DNA of 64,000 bases from Dryocola clanedunensis subsp. sulfonylureivorans (GCF_016756775.1 NZ_JAERMU010000010.1:1-64000), one strand, 5' to 3'. Positions 38,687 to 51,351 are shown, counted from the stretch's first letter. The notes: generated by a model not told the origin, from the sequence alone. A program made the numbers and translations.

Positions 38687-39535
38687 TCAGACCAGCTTCT
38701 TCACTAATGCCTCGCTCTGACGGATGCGGCCCGGCGCGTGCGCTAAGTCTTGCTGCACCAGCGCCATAAACAGCAGGTCCGTCAGCATCATCTGCGCGCT
38801 GGTAGAAGAGATGGCTGCGCTGCGCGTCGCCTGCTCTTCGGCAATGGTGTACAGGCACAGCGAGGCGCGCTGTTGCAGGATGTTTGGCGTAAAGCCGGTA
38901 ATGGCGAGGATCTTAGCCCCCGTACGCAGGGTTTCATCTGCCGCCAGATTGATCTCTTTGCGCTCCCCTGAATAGGAGATGGCCAGCAGAAGATCGTCCG
39001 GGTTCAGGGCCTGTACCGTGGCCAGCAGGGCGTGCATGTCCTGTTCCGCCACGGCATTGATGCCGATTTTCATCAGCTTCCAGGCAAAGTTCTTCGCCAC
39101 GAGGCCCGATGCGCCAATGCCAACGAGCAGCACCCGCCGCGCGTTTCGCAGCATGGAGACGCTGGCCAGCAGTTTATCTTCGCTGTTGATATCAAGCGTG
39201 GCATGCATTGCGGCAAGATTATCTTTAATCAGCTTTTCGCCTACCAGCCGTAAAGGGTCGTCCCCCTGGATTTGGTTATGCACCAGTACCGAATGGGGGG
39301 CCTGGCCGCTGGCAAGGGCTTCGCTGATGGCGAGCTTCAGCGCCGGGAAGCCTTTAAATCCCAGCTTCTGGGAAAACTTCACCACGCTTGACTGGCTGAC
39401 CCCGGCTTCCTGGGCAAGCTGCTGCGAGCTGAGGTGGCGGGCATGTTCCGCGTTGGCTAACAGAAAGTCTGCCAGTTTACGGTCACTCTGCGCGAGCGTG
39501 GCATAGCGCTGGCGAATACGCAGTAAACAGTTCAT
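38687..39535 (-). CDS. yfhH: RpiR/MurR-family transcriptional regulator YfhH
   Basis: 282 aa. N-terminal RpiR helix-turn-helix (QLAQEAGVSQSSVVKFSQKLG) and C-terminal SIS sugar-phosphate-binding domain (VLLVGIGASGLVAKNFAWKL). The ligand is unknown. The start at 39535 matches E. coli YfhH; the frame is open further upstream only because of the hairpin repeat. Confidence 0.9.
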   Translation of the reverse strand: MNCLLRIRQRYATLAQSDRKLADFLLANAEHARHLSSQQLAQEAGVSQSSVVKFSQKLGFKGFPALKLAISEALASGQAPHSVLVHNQIQGDDPLRLVGEKLIKDNLAAMHATLDINSEDKLLASVSMLRNARRVLLVGIGASGLVAKNFAWKLMKIGINAVAEQDMHALLATVQALNPDDLLLAISYSGERKEINLAADETLRTGAKILAITGFTPNILQQRASLCLYTIAEEQATRSAAISSTSAQMMLTDLLFMALVQQDLAHAPGRIRQSEALVKKLV

Positions 39536-39576
39536 TTTCTCTCCGTTGAGTCTGAGCCTGATAAGATTGAGGTTGT

Positions 39577-39628
39577 TGACAAAGAAGGAAAAAACGGGGT
39601 TTTTCCTTCTTTGTGGTGAGCAGCCGAA
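39577..39628. repeat. Dispersed hairpin repeat, copy 1
   Basis: TGACAAAGAAGGAAAAA, a 6-base loop, then TTTTTCCTTCTTTGT and GGT...AGCCGAA. The 15-bp perfect stem and the flank recur at 47279-47331. It lies 41 bases upstream of yfhH. Confidence 0.75.
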
Positions 39629-39703
39629 AATCAATTAATTGATTTTCCTTGTTATTTATTTGCAAGAGCGTTTCGAATCTCAATCGGTGCAGGCTGGTCA
39701 TCA

Positions 39704-39755
39704 GTATGATTGTTAAATAATAACGTAATTTTCCCTGTGGGTATGATTGTTAAAT
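39704..39755. repeat. Pair of 15-bp direct repeats upstream of yfhH/pgpC
   Basis: GTATGATTGTTAAAT at 39704-39718 and 39741-39755, start to start 37 bp. They sit between divergent yfhH and pgpC and could be regulator sites. The rest of the 39536-39913 gap holds the hairpin repeat, an AT-rich stretch and a run of eight G (39799-39806). Confidence 0.55.
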
Positions 39756-39913
39756 TCCATTTATGGCAGGCCAGTTGGAATTAAATATTCAAACGCCCGG
39801 GGGGGGATGCCACCGGAAAAGTGGCGGTCTATCTGTTAGGCTTGGTGATAACGGTTATCGCCGCAACCACATCAACAGGACAAATGGGATTGAACGATCC
39901 AGAGGAGAAGCGT

Positions 39914-40552
39914 TTGGCAAACCAGAGTGAGCGCCGGGTAGTCTTTTTTGATTTAGATGGCACGCTGCATCAGCAGGACATGTTCGGCAGCTTTTTGCGT
40001 TACCTGCTGCGTCGCCAGCCCCTCAATCTGCTGCTGGTGGTTCCGCTCCTGCCGGTGGTGGGTGGCGCGCTGCTGATAAAAGGCCGTGCCGCACGCTGGC
40101 CAATGAGCCTGCTGCTGTGGAGCGCTACCTTTGGTCATAGCGAAGCCCGCCTCAAGCAGCTTGAGATGAACTTTGTCACCTGGTTTCGCACCCGCGTGAC
40201 GGCATTCCCGGTCGTCCAGCAGCGGCTGACGGAGTATCTCACCAGTTCAGATGCGGATGTCTGGCTGATTACCGGCTCACCTCAGCCGCTGGTTCAGCAG
40301 GTCTATCACGACACGCCGTGGCTGCCGCGGGTGAAACTCATTGCCAGCCAGATCAAACGATCCCACGGCGGCTGGGTGCTGACGATGCGCTGTCTGGGGC
40401 ACGAGAAAGTGGCCCAGCTCGAACAGCAGATTGGCACGCCGCTCCAGCTCTACAGTGGATACAGCGACAGTAACCAGGACAACCCGCTACTCTATTTCTG
40501 TCAGCACCGCTGGCGCGTCACGCCGCAGGGGCAGCTTCAGCAACTTGAGTAA
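39914..40552 (+). CDS. pgpC: Phosphatidylglycerophosphatase C
   Basis: Dephosphorylates phosphatidylglycerophosphate to phosphatidylglycerol; HAD superfamily, inner membrane (E. coli YfhB). 212 aa if started at TTG 39914, which follows an excellent AGAGGAGAAG site and matches the E. coli N-terminus (ANQSERRVVFFDLDGT). An ATG at 39884 would add 10 residues without homology. HAD motif I is FFDLDGTLHQQ; motif II region ITGSPQP; YSDSNQDNPLL carries the acidic motif. Confidence 0.88.
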   Translation: MANQSERRVVFFDLDGTLHQQDMFGSFLRYLLRRQPLNLLLVVPLLPVVGGALLIKGRAARWPMSLLLWSATFGHSEARLKQLEMNFVTWFRTRVTAFPVVQQRLTEYLTSSDADVWLITGSPQPLVQQVYHDTPWLPRVKLIASQIKRSHGGWVLTMRCLGHEKVAQLEQQIGTPLQLYSGYSDSNQDNPLLYFCQHRWRVTPQGQLQQLE

Positions 40553-42560
<2,008 letters not shown>

Positions 42561-42725
42561 ATGGTTATTATTTTTATATGCGCCACATGGTCGCTAACAA
42601 CTGGTCATGCCAACAGTAGTTCTGTCATAAGTTGATGCGCATTTTGCTTAACTAAGCGCCACTTAGCAACTTATTCGGATATATCGCGCATTTTTTATAC
42701 CGTAAAAACTAATGCTTTTATTTCT

Positions 42726-42741
42726 ACGCAAACGGTTTCGT
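42726..42741 (+). promoter_or_regulatory. PurR operator of purL
   Basis: ACGCAAACGGTTTCGT, close to the PurR consensus, overlapping the -35 region of the purL promoter. Confidence 0.85.
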
Positions 42742-42764
42742 CGCGGCCCGGGATTCTCTATAAT
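42736..42764 (+). promoter_or_regulatory. Promoter of purL
   Basis: Consensus -10 TATAAT (42759-42764) with a weak -35 TTTCGT, 17-bp spacer. The PurR box blocks it. Confidence 0.75.
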
Positions 42765-42827
42765 GACGCCCGTTTTCCCCTTGCGCCCACGTGAGCGTCG
42801 CTCACGCTTGAAGACGAGAGATCTTTG

Positions 42828-45800
42828 ATGATGGTAATTCTGCGTGGTTCCCCCGCTCTATCGGCATTTCGTACCAACAAACTGCTGGCCCGCTTTAAAG
42901 ACGCCCACCTTCCGGTGAGCGACATTTATGCCGAGTATGTTCATTTTGCCGATCTCGACGCACCGCTAACTGATGAAGAGCACGCGCGCCTGCAACGGTT
43001 GCTGAAATACGGTCCAACCCTTGCTGACCATGCCCCGACAGGCCACCTGATTCTGGTTACCCCGCGTCCTGGCACCCTCTCACCCTGGTCCTCTAAAGCT
43101 ACCGACATCGCGCACAACTGCGACCTTGCAAAAGTTAAGCGTCTGGAACGCGGCGTGGCTTATTACGTCAGCGGCGAAACCCTGACGCAGGCGCAGTGGC
43201 AGGACGTTAACGCCCTGCTGCACGACCGCATGATGGAAAGCGTCTTTGCTTCCCTTGAGGACGGTGAAAAGCTGTTCTCCCGCCACGAGCCGGCTCCGGT
43301 ACAGAGCGTGGATCTGCTGGGCCTGGGCCGCAACGCGCTGGCGGAAGCCAATATCCGTCTGGGGCTGGCGCTGGCGGAAGATGAAATCGACTATCTTCAG
43401 GATGCGTTCACAAAGCTTGGGCGCAACCCCAATGACATCGAACTTTATATGTTCGCGCAGGCGAACTCCGAGCACTGCCGCCATAAGATTTTCAACGCCG
43501 ACTGGGTGATTGACGGCGAGCGAGCCCCAAAGTCGCTGTTCAAAATGATCAAAAATACCTTCGAGAAAACGCCGGACCACGTGCTGTCAGCTTATAAAGA
43601 CAATGCGGCGGTGATGGAAGGCTCCCAGGTAGGGCGCTTCTTTGCCGACCACGAGGCGGGCCGCTACGATTTCCATCAGGAAGAGGCGCATATCCTGATG
43701 AAGGTTGAAACGCACAACCACCCGACGGCGATCTCTCCGTGGCCGGGGGCGGCTACCGGTTCCGGCGGCGAAATTCGTGACGAAGGCGCAACGGGTCGCG
43801 GTGCAAAACCAAAAGCGGGTCTTGTCGGTTTCTCCGTATCTAACCTGCGTATTCCGGGCTTTGAACAGCCCTGGGAAGAAGACTTTGGCAAGCCGGAGCG
43901 TATCGTTACCGCGCTGGATATCATGACCGAAGGACCGCTTGGCGGCGCGGCGTTCAACAACGAATTTGGCCGTCCGGCGCTGACCGGCTACTTCCGTACC
44001 TACGAAGAGCAGGTCAACAGCCATAACGGCGTGGAGCTTCGCGGCTACCACAAGCCAATCATGCTGGCGGGCGGCATCGGCAACATCCGTGCTGACCACG
44101 TGCAAAAAGGGGAAATCCCTCCGGGCGCGAAGCTTATCGTACTGGGTGGCCCGTCGATGAACATTGGCCTGGGCGGCGGTGCGGCTTCTTCTATGGCCTC
44201 CGGCCAGTCCGATGCGGATCTGGACTTTGCCTCCGTGCAGCGCGACAACCCTGAAATGGAGCGCCGCTGCCAGGAAGTGATCGACCGCTGCTGGCAGATG
44301 GGCGAAGACAACCCGATTCTGTTTATCCACGACGTGGGCGCGGGCGGTCTGTCCAACGCCATGCCGGAGCTGGTCAGCGACGGTGGGCGCGGCGGGCGAT
44401 TTGAACTGCGCGATATCCTGAACGACGAGCCGGGTATGAGCCCGCTGGAAGTGTGGTGTAACGAATCTCAGGAACGATATGTTCTGGCCGTCGCGCCGGA
44501 GCAGGTTGCGCTGTTTGACGAGCTGTGCCGCCGCGAGCGCGCGCCGTATGCCGTTATCGGCGAAGCCACCGCAGAAAAACACCTGACCCTGAACGACAGC
44601 CACTTTGACAACCAGCCGATTGATATGCCGCTGGACGTGCTGCTGGGCAAAGCGCCGAAGATGGAGCGTAACGTCGAGACCCTGAAAGCGAAGGGCGACG
44701 CGCTCGACAGCAGCAGTATAACGATTGCCGACGCGGTAAATCGCGTTCTGCATCTGCCGGCGGTGGCAGAAAAAACCTTCCTGATAACCATCGGCGACCG
44801 CAGCGTGACCGGTATGGTTGCCCGTGACCAGATGGTCGGCCCGTGGCAGATCCCGGTTGCCAACTGTGCGGTCACAACCGCCAGCCTGGACAGCTACTAC
44901 GGTGAAGCGATGTCCATCGGTGAACGTGCGCCAGTCGCGCTGCTCGACTTTGCGGCTTCTGCCCGTCTGGCGGTAGGCGAAGCGCTGACCAACATCGCCT
45001 CGACGCAGATTGGCTCGCTGAAACGCATTAAGCTCTCCGCTAACTGGATGGCTGCCGCAGGACACCCGGGCGAAGATGCTGGCCTCTACGAAGCGGTGAA
45101 AGCCGTGGGTGAAGAACTTTGCCCGGAGCTGGGCATCACCATTCCGGTGGGCAAAGACTCCATGTCGATGAAAACCCGCTGGCAGGAAGGCAACGAACAG
45201 CGCGAGATGACTTCTCCGCTGTCGCTGGTGATCACTGCCTTTGGCCGCGTGGAAGACGTCCGTCGTACCGTCACGCCGCAGCTGAGCACCGAAGACAATG
45301 CCCTGCTGCTTATCGACCTGGGCGCAGGCCACAACGCGCTGGGTGCAACGGCGCTTTCTCAGGTTTATCGTCAGCTCGGCGACAAGCCGGCGGACGTGCG
45401 CAACGTCGCTCAGCTGAAAGGCTTCTATGAAGCCATGCAGGTGCTGGTGGCCGGGCAGAAACTGCTGGCCTACCACGACCGTTCCGACGGCGGCCTGCTG
45501 GTAACGCTGGCTGAAATGGCCTTCACCGGCCACTGCGGCATCGAAGCCGATATTGCCGCATTGGGCGACGATCGTCTGGCCGCGCTGTTCAACGAAGAGC
45601 TGGGCGCGGTTATCCAGGTGAAAGCTGCGGATCGCGCTGCGGTTGAGCAAATCCTTGCGGATCATGGTCTGGCTGACTGCTCTCACTTTATCGGTAAAGC
45701 AGCCGCCGGCGACCGTTTCACCATCCAGTCTGACGGACATGCGGTCTACAGCGAAAGCCGCTCCACGCTTCGTATGTGGTGGGCGGAAACCACCTGGCAG

Positions 45801-46715
45801 ATGCAGCGCCTGCGTGATAACCCGGCGTGTGCCGACCAGGAACACGAAGCGAAGGCGAACGACAGCGACCCTGGCCTGAACGTGAAGCTGAGCTTCGATA
45901 TCAAAGAAGATATCGCCGCGCCGTTTATCGCGACGGGCGCGCGACCAAAAGTGGCCGTGCTGCGTGAGCAGGGCGTTAACTCCCACGTAGAGATGGCTGC
46001 GGCTTTCCACCGTGCGGGCTTTGACGCCATAGACGTGCACATGAGCGACCTGCTGGCAGGGCGCCGTGGCCTGGAGGAGTTCCAGACGCTGGTGGCGTGC
46101 GGCGGGTTCTCTTACGGCGACGTACTCGGCGCTGGTGAAGGCTGGGCGAAGTCCATTCTGTTCAACGAGCGCGTGCGCGACGAGTTTGAAACCTTCTTCC
46201 ATCGTCCGCAAACGCTGGCGCTGGGCGTCTGCAACGGCTGTCAGATGATGTCTAACCTGCGCGAGCTGATCCCCGGCAGCGATCTGTGGCCGCGCTTTGT
46301 GCGCAACCAGTCAGACCGTTTCGAGGCGCGTTTCAGCCTGGTCGAAGTGGCCTCCAGCCCGTCCCTGCTGCTGCAGGGCATGGTTGGCTCCCACATGCCA
46401 ATCGCGGTTTCCCACGGCGAAGGCCATGTGGAAGTGCGTGACGCCGCCCATCTGGCCCAGCTTGAAAGCAAAGGGCTGGTGGCGCTGCGCTTTATCGACA
46501 ACTTCGGCAAAGTGACGCAGAACTATCCTGCGAACCCGAACGGCTCGCCAAACGGGATAACGGCGGTTACCAACGAAAGCGGGCGCGTCACCATCATGAT
46601 GCCGCACCCGGAGCGTGTGTTCCGTACCGTGAGCAACTCCTGGCACCCGGCAGAGTGGGGCGAGGACAGCCCATGGATGCGTATCTTCCGCAACGCGCGT
46701 AAGCAGTTGGGTTAA
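42828..46715 (+). CDS. purL: Phosphoribosylformylglycinamidine synthase
   Basis: ATP- and glutamine-dependent fourth step of purine synthesis, FGAR to FGAM. 1295 aa, the large single-chain form. Order: N-terminal PurS-like part, two AIRS-related synthase halves ([33 protein letters not shown]), and a C-terminal class I glutaminase with nucleophile in [12 protein letters not shown] and [10 protein letters not shown]. The first of two adjacent ATG codons (42828) matches the family N-terminus [14 protein letters not shown]. The frame antisense to it is only a shadow. Confidence 0.97.
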   Translation: MMVILRGSPALSAFRTNKLLARFKDAHLPVSDIYAEYVHFADLDAPLTDEEHARLQRLLKYGPTLADHAPTGHLILVTPRPGTLSPWSSKATDIAHNCDLAKVKRLERGVAYYVSGETLTQAQWQDVNALLHDRMMESVFASLEDGEKLFSRHEPAPVQSVDLLGLGRNALAEANIRLGLALAEDEIDYLQDAFTKLGRNPNDIELYMFAQANSEHCRHKIFNADWVIDGERAPKSLFKMIKNTFEKTPDHVLSAYKDNAAVMEGSQVGRFFADHEAGRYDFHQEEAHILMKVETHNHPTAISPWPGAATGSGGEIRDEGATGRGAKPKAGLVGFSVSNLRIPGFEQPWEEDFGKPERIVTALDIMTEGPLGGAAFNNEFGRPALTGYFRTYEEQVNSHNGVELRGYHKPIMLAGGIGNIRADHVQKGEIPPGAKLIVLGGPSMNIGLGGGAASSMASGQSDADLDFASVQRDNPEMERRCQEVIDRCWQMGEDNPILFIHDVGAGGLSNAMPELVSDGGRGGRFELRDILNDEPGMSPLEVWCNESQERYVLAVAPEQVALFDELCRRERAPYAVIGEATAEKHLTLNDSHFDNQPIDMPLDVLLGKAPKMERNVETLKAKGDALDSSSITIADAVNRVLHLPAVAEKTFLITIGDRSVTGMVARDQMVGPWQIPVANCAVTTASLDSYYGEAMSIGERAPVALLDFAASARLAVGEALTNIASTQIGSLKRIKLSANWMAAAGHPGEDAGLYEAVKAVGEELCPELGITIPVGKDSMSMKTRWQEGNEQREMTSPLSLVITAFGRVEDVRRTVTPQLSTEDNALLLIDLGAGHNALGATALSQVYRQLGDKPADVRNVAQLKGFYEAMQVLVAGQKLLAYHDRSDGGLLVTLAEMAFTGHCGIEADIAALGDDRLAALFNEELGAVIQVKAADRAAVEQILADHGLADCSHFIGKAAAGDRFTIQSDGHAVYSESRSTLRMWWAETTWQMQRLRDNPACADQEHEAKANDSDPGLNVKLSFDIKEDIAAPFIATGARPKVAVLREQGVNSHVEMAAAFHRAGFDAIDVHMSDLLAGRRGLEEFQTLVACGGFSYGDVLGAGEGWAKSILFNERVRDEFETFFHRPQTLALGVCNGCQMMSNLRELIPGSDLWPRFVRNQSDRFEARFSLVEVASSPSLLLQGMVGSHMPIAVSHGEGHVEVRDAAHLAQLESKGLVALRFIDNFGKVTQNYPANPNGSPNGITAVTNESGRVTIMMPHPERVFRTVSNSWHPAEWGEDSPWMRIFRNARKQLG

Positions 46716-46724
46716 CCGCACAGT

Positions 46725-46834
46725 CCTTCTCCCTCGCCTGGGGGAGAAGGTCGGGTGAGGGCGTAACCAGCTTACGCCCTGCGCCATGACTTAATATTCC
46801 CCCTCATTCTGACCCTCTCCCTCAAGGGAAAGGG
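46725..46834. repeat. Cluster of three intergenic palindromes (REP/BIME-like)
   Basis: Three hairpins follow purL: CCTTCTCCC / GGGAGAAGG (46725-46750), GGGCGTAA / TTACGCCC (46759-46779) and CCCTCTCCC / GGGAAAGGG with one mismatch (46813-46834). The CCTTCTCCC...GGTCGGGTGAGGGCG style is common in enterobacterial intergenic repeats. None has a T tract, so their role is probably 3'-end protection or they are mobile repeats. Confidence 0.6.
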
Positions 46835-46848
46835 GATCGTTTCCTCCC

Positions 46849-46866
46849 TGTCTGCAAATCCCGACA
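46849..46866. promoter_or_regulatory. GlrR binding site 1 (glmY)
   Basis: Perfect TGTC-N10-GACA. Confidence 0.7.
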
Positions 46867-46881
46867 TAACCTGATTTTTAC

Positions 46882-46899
46882 CGTCTCCAAATGGAGACA
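46882..46899. promoter_or_regulatory. GlrR binding site 2 (glmY)
   Basis: CGTC-N10-GACA, one mismatch to TGTC-N10-GACA. Confidence 0.6.
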
Positions 46900-46944
46900 T
46901 TTAACTGGTTGTTTTTAAATGATTTAATATGAGTACCCTTTAGG

Positions 46945-46962
46945 TGTAGCTGATTAGCGACA
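46945..46962. promoter_or_regulatory. GlrR binding site 3 (glmY)
   Basis: TGTA-N10-GACA, one mismatch to TGTC-N10-GACA. Confidence 0.55.
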
Positions 46963-47050
46963 CAGTGAGCGAGTTTTGCTCAGATCGGTTTTTGGCGCTG
47001 AATAATTAAATTCATTTAAAATCATGCGTATATGTATGTTTGTGGAAAAC

Positions 47051-47066
47051 TGGCACGCATAGTGCA
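47051..47066 (+). promoter_or_regulatory. Sigma-54 promoter of glmY
   Basis: TGGCAC-GCATA-GTGCA has GG (47052-47053) and GC (47064-47065) 10 bases apart, the -24/-12 elements. The predicted start is A47078, the first base of AGTGGCTCATTCA. Confidence 0.85.
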
Positions 47067-47077
47067 TTAATATAAGC

Positions 47078-47275
47078 AGTGGCTCATTCACTCTCTTATG
47101 TCAGACCTCTGTTTACAGAGCGCGCTACATAAACCATCGAATGACGCACTCAAGGTGCCTGCCGTCCACCTTTTGCCAATAGTCTTCGAGACCTGGCATA
47201 CTCCGGGCGAAACGTTGAGTAAGGCACCGCCTGTTTCCGAAAGCAAAGGCAGAGAAAAATCTCTGCCTTTGTCGT
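47078..47275 (+). ncRNA. glmY: GlmY small RNA
   Basis: Lies between purL and glrK as in E. coli. The first bases AGTGGCTCATTCA and the stretch GTCTTCGAGACCTGGCATAC match GlmY as I remember it. By family knowledge GlmY binds RapZ, spares GlmZ and so raises glmS expression. It ends with the hairpin AAAGGCAGAGA-AAAA-TCTCTGCCTTT (47245-47270). The exact 3' end is uncertain by a few bases. Confidence 0.85.
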
Positions 47276-47278
47276 TTC

Positions 47279-47331
47279 TGACAAAGAAGGAAAAAACGTG
47301 GTTTTTCCTTCTTTGTGGTTAAGCTGCCGAA
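47279..47331. repeat. Dispersed hairpin repeat, copy 2
   Basis: TGACAAAGAAGGAAAAA, loop, TTTTTCCTTCTTTGTGGT then AGCTGCCGAA; nearly identical to 39577-39628. It lies directly after glmY and 73 bases before glrK. Confidence 0.75.
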
Positions 47332-47404
47332 TAACAATTCCTGCATTCAAGCCTTTCAACTCCCGCCAATCCCAGCTAGCATCAGGTCTCACAGGTAGAA
47401 TGAG

Positions 47405-48841
47405 ATGAAGCTATTGAACCAGTGGCACTTTTTCCCCCGTTCGCTACGTCAGCTCGTGATGATGGCCTTTTTGCTGGTGCTGGTGCCGCTGCTGGTGCTG
47501 GCGTGGCAGGCCTGGCAGAGTCTGAATGCGTTAAGCGCCCAGGCCGCCCAGACCAACCGCACCACGCTTATTGATGCGCGCCGCAGCGAAGCGATGACCA
47601 ATGCCGCTCTCGAAATGGAGCGTAGCTACCGTCAGTATTGCGTACTGGACGACGCGACCCTCGCAAAGGTTTATCAGGGGCAGCGCAAGCGCTACGCGCA
47701 AATGCTTGAGGCTCACGCTGACGTGCTGCCCGACGAAGATCTCTATCAGACCCTGCGTCAGTCGCTGAACAATCTTGCTCTTCTGCAATGCAGAAATAGC
47801 GGCCCGGATACCACGGCTGCGGCACATCTCGAAACTTTCGCCAACGCCAATGCTGAAATGGTGCAGGCGACACGCGCGGTGGTCTTCTCCCGCGGCCAGC
47901 AGCTGCAACAGGAAATCGCCGAGCGTGGACAGTTCTTCGGCTGGCAGGCGCTGGTGCTCTTCCTGCTGAGCCTCGGGCTGGTCATCGTCTTTACCCGCAT
48001 GATTATCGGCCCGGTGAAGGGCATAGAACAAATGATCAACCTGCTGGGCGAAGGGCGCTCGCTTGGCGATTCAGTGCTGTTCAAAGGCCCGCGCGAGCTG
48101 CGCTCTGTTGGGCAGCGTATCGTCTGGTTGAGCGAGCGGCTCTCCTGGCTCGAATCACAGCGTCACGAATTCCTGCGGCACATTTCCCATGAGCTGAAAA
48201 CGCCGCTTGCCAGCATGCGGGAAGGGACAGAATTATTGGCCGACCAGGTCGCCGGGCCGCTGACGGCGGACCAGAAAGAGGTGGTGGAGATCCTCGACAG
48301 CAGCAGCCGCCATCTGCAAAAGCTGATTGAACAGCTGCTCGATTACAACCGCAAGCTGGCCGATGGCCAGGTAGAACTTGAGAAAGTTGAGCTGGCGCCG
48401 CTGGTAGAAGTGGTGATCTCCGCTCATAGTTTACCAGCAAGGGCTAAAATGATGCGTACCGAGTGCGATCTTAGCCCGGTGGCTTGCCTTGCTGAGCCTG
48501 TGCTATTGATGAGCGTACTGGATAATCTCTATTCCAATGCGGTGCACTATGGCAGTGAATCCGGTACCATTTATCTGCGTAGCACCCAAAATGGACAGGT
48601 GTTGCGTATCGAGGTAGCCAACACGGGACAACCTATTCCGGCTACCGAAAGGGAGATGATCTTTGAGCCTTTTTATCAGGGCAGCTTACAACGTAAAGGT
48701 GCGGTCAAAGGCAGTGGCCTGGGGCTGAGCATCGCCCAGGACTGTATTCGTCGTATGCACGGCGAGCTGCATCTGGTTGATGATGACACGACGGACGTCT
48801 GTTTCCGTATCGAATTGCCTGTTTTCCCCGAGAATAAATAA
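47405..48841 (+). CDS. glrK: Sensor histidine kinase GlrK (QseE)
   Basis: 478 aa. Two membrane segments (about 17-37 and 180-200) flank a periplasmic domain. HAMP, then the dimerisation domain with phospho-acceptor His262 (ISHELKTPLAS) and a catalytic ATPase domain (NLYSNAVHYG, GSGLGLSIAQD). It phosphorylates GlrR, which activates glmY just upstream. Confidence 0.94.
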   Translation: MKLLNQWHFFPRSLRQLVMMAFLLVLVPLLVLAWQAWQSLNALSAQAAQTNRTTLIDARRSEAMTNAALEMERSYRQYCVLDDATLAKVYQGQRKRYAQMLEAHADVLPDEDLYQTLRQSLNNLALLQCRNSGPDTTAAAHLETFANANAEMVQATRAVVFSRGQQLQQEIAERGQFFGWQALVLFLLSLGLVIVFTRMIIGPVKGIEQMINLLGEGRSLGDSVLFKGPRELRSVGQRIVWLSERLSWLESQRHEFLRHISHELKTPLASMREGTELLADQVAGPLTADQKEVVEILDSSSRHLQKLIEQLLDYNRKLADGQVELEKVELAPLVEVVISAHSLPARAKMMRTECDLSPVACLAEPVLLMSVLDNLYSNAVHYGSESGTIYLRSTQNGQVLRIEVANTGQPIPATEREMIFEPFYQGSLQRKGAVKGSGLGLSIAQDCIRRMHGELHLVDDDTTDVCFRIELPVFPENK

Positions 48842-48843
48842 CA

Positions 48844-49605
48844 ATGAAAGTCACTAATTTCCGTCGCCGCGTTGGCGTAATGCTGCTGCCGTTACTGCTC
48901 GCAGGCTGTGTGCAAAACGCGGTGACCAGTTTAGTCAAACAGCCACATCAGCCTCAGGAACCTGAGCAGCAGCTGGCGGATTACCTCTCTACCGACTGTA
49001 TGGAGATCTGGCACATCCAGGCCCATGAATCGCTGAATAACCCGCTGTTCTGGCTGCGCGGTATGGATTGTGCAGAACGCCTGCCGCCTGCGGAAGCCCG
49101 CGCGGAAGCCCGGCGCTGGCAGGCTCAGAACTGGCAGGACACCTTCAAGCGCGGCATTTTGTTAGCCAATGCCAAAATCACGCCCACCGAGCGCCGTCGC
49201 TATATGACTAAGCTTGACGCGATGACCGGCGAGGTGCCCCCTCAGGTGCGGCCACTCTTCCAGGTCTGGCGCGATGGCCAGGCCTCTTTGCTCGATCTTT
49301 CTGATGAGCGCAGCCGCTACAGCAAGCTCCAGCAATCGACGGATGGTGAGCTGGACACGCTGCGCGAGCAGCAGCAGCGCCTGCGCAGCCAGCTGGATCT
49401 GACCACCCGCAAACTCGAAAACCTTACGGACATTGAGCGTCAGCTCTCCAGCCGCAAACCTTCCGGCAGCTACATGCCCGAAAACCCTAAAGGCGCGGAT
49501 AAAGCAGCGCCGGCTTCAGCGGCACAAGGGGATGCTGACGACGAGATCGCTAAGCCTGCGCCAGCTAAGGACGCAGAAAAACCCGAGCAGGAGGCTAAAC
49601 CATGA
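48844..49605 (+). CDS. qseG: Outer-membrane lipoprotein QseG
   Basis: 253 aa. Signal peptide with lipobox LLAGC (Cys22). The middle has coiled-coil character (TLREQQQRLRSQLDLTTRKL) and the tail is Ala/Pro/Lys-rich. In E. coli QseG touches the GlrK periplasmic domain and modulates the kinase. It starts 2 bases after glrK and overlaps glrR by 4 bases. Confidence 0.9.
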   Translation: MKVTNFRRRVGVMLLPLLLAGCVQNAVTSLVKQPHQPQEPEQQLADYLSTDCMEIWHIQAHESLNNPLFWLRGMDCAERLPPAEARAEARRWQAQNWQDTFKRGILLANAKITPTERRRYMTKLDAMTGEVPPQVRPLFQVWRDGQASLLDLSDERSRYSKLQQSTDGELDTLREQQQRLRSQLDLTTRKLENLTDIERQLSSRKPSGSYMPENPKGADKAAPASAAQGDADDEIAKPAPAKDAEKPEQEAKP

Positions 49606-50939
49606 CGCAGCGCAAACCGGCCCGACTACTGCTGGTTGACGACGATCCGGGCTTGTTAAAGCTGCTCGGTATGCGTCTGACCAGCGAAGGCTACACCGTT
49701 TCCACGGCGGAGAGCGGCGCGGAAGGACTGCGGCTGCTGGGTCGTGAAAAGATCGATCTGGTTATCAGCGACCTGCGCATGGACGAGATGGACGGCATGG
49801 CGCTGTTCGCCGAAATTCAGAAGCTACAGCCGGGGATGCCGGTAATTATCCTCACCGCTCATGGTTCGATTCCGGACGCCGTAGCGGCAACCCAGCAGGG
49901 CGTGTTCAGCTTCCTTACCAAACCTGTCGATAAAGACGCGTTATATCAGGCCATTGATAATGCGCTGGAGCATACGGTTGCCGCAGGTGATGACATGTGG
50001 CGCGAAACCATTGTCACCCGCAGCCCGAACATGCTTCGCCTGTTAGAGCAGGCGCGTATGGTGGCGCAGTCGGATGTCAGCCTGCTGATTAACGGCCAGA
50101 GCGGCACCGGCAAAGAGATTCTGGCGCAGGCCATTCATAACGCCAGCCCGCGCGGCAAAAATGCTTTCATTGCCATCAACTGCGGCGCGCTCCCGGAACA
50201 GCTGCTCGAGTCGGAGCTGTTTGGACATGCGCGTGGCGCGTTTACCGGTGCGGTAAGCAGCCGTGAAGGCCTGTTCCAGGCGGCAGAAGGCGGCACGCTG
50301 TTCCTCGACGAAATTGGCGATATGCCGATTCCATTGCAGGTGAAGTTACTGCGCGTATTGCAGGAGCGCAAAGTGCGCCCGCTGGGCAGCAACAGGGATC
50401 TGGATATCAACGTGCGCATTATCTCTGCAACCCACAGGGATTTGCCGAAGGCGATGGAGCGCGGGGAGTTCCGCGAAGATCTGTTCTATCGCTTAAACGT
50501 AGTCAACCTGAAAATCCCGGCGTTACATGAGCGAGCCGAAGACATCCCGCTGCTGGCGAACCATCTGCTGCGCCAGTCCGCCGATCGCCACAAGCCGTTT
50601 GTGCGCAGCTTCTCGACGGATGCCATGAAGCGGTTGATGGCCGCCAGCTGGCCGGGCAACGTGCGCCAGCTGGTTAACGTTATTGAACAGTGCGTGGCCC
50701 TGACGTCGGCCCCGGTGATCGGCGAAGCGCTGGTGGAGCAGGCGCTGGAAGGGGAAAATACCGCGCTGCCAACCTTTGTCGAGGCGCGCAACCAGTTCGA
50801 GCTGAACTATCTGCGCAAGCTGCTGCAAATCACCAAAGGCAACGTGACCCACGCGGCGAGAATGGCAGGGCGCAACCGCACGGAATTCTACAAATTACTC
50901 TCCCGGCATGAACTCGATGCCAATGACTTTAAAGAGTAG
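49602..50939 (+). CDS. glrR: Sigma-54-dependent response regulator GlrR (QseF)
   Basis: 445 aa NtrC-family regulator: receiver domain with Asp57 (LVISDLRMDEMDGM), AAA+ domain with Walker A GQSGTGKE, the sigma-54 contact loop GAFTGA, Walker B GGTLFLDEIGD, and a C-terminal Fis-type helix-turn-helix (VTHAARMAGRNRTEFYKLLSRH). It should bind the three TGTC-N10-GACA sites upstream of glmY. Confidence 0.95.
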   Translation: MTQRKPARLLLVDDDPGLLKLLGMRLTSEGYTVSTAESGAEGLRLLGREKIDLVISDLRMDEMDGMALFAEIQKLQPGMPVIILTAHGSIPDAVAATQQGVFSFLTKPVDKDALYQAIDNALEHTVAAGDDMWRETIVTRSPNMLRLLEQARMVAQSDVSLLINGQSGTGKEILAQAIHNASPRGKNAFIAINCGALPEQLLESELFGHARGAFTGAVSSREGLFQAAEGGTLFLDEIGDMPIPLQVKLLRVLQERKVRPLGSNRDLDINVRIISATHRDLPKAMERGEFREDLFYRLNVVNLKIPALHERAEDIPLLANHLLRQSADRHKPFVRSFSTDAMKRLMAASWPGNVRQLVNVIEQCVALTSAPVIGEALVEQALEGENTALPTFVEARNQFELNYLRKLLQITKGNVTHAARMAGRNRTEFYKLLSRHELDANDFKE

Positions 50940-50949
50940 TCTGTGTTAA

Positions 50950-51351
<402 letters not shown>

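Noticed and set aside
24050-38690. Attachment-site duplication from integrase-type insertion
   Set aside because: No integrase, no tRNA gene and no matching direct repeat at both outer ends; the 16-bp repeats lie only around the micro-genes.
39799-39806. Run of eight G as a phase-variation tract for pgpC
   Set aside because: It lies well upstream of the best start (TTG 39914, strong ribosome site) and not within the coding frame.
43587-46211. Long open frame of 874 codons antisense to purL
   Set aside because: It mirrors purL codon periodicity in GC-rich DNA, has no homology that I recognise, and its start and ribosome site are unconvincing.
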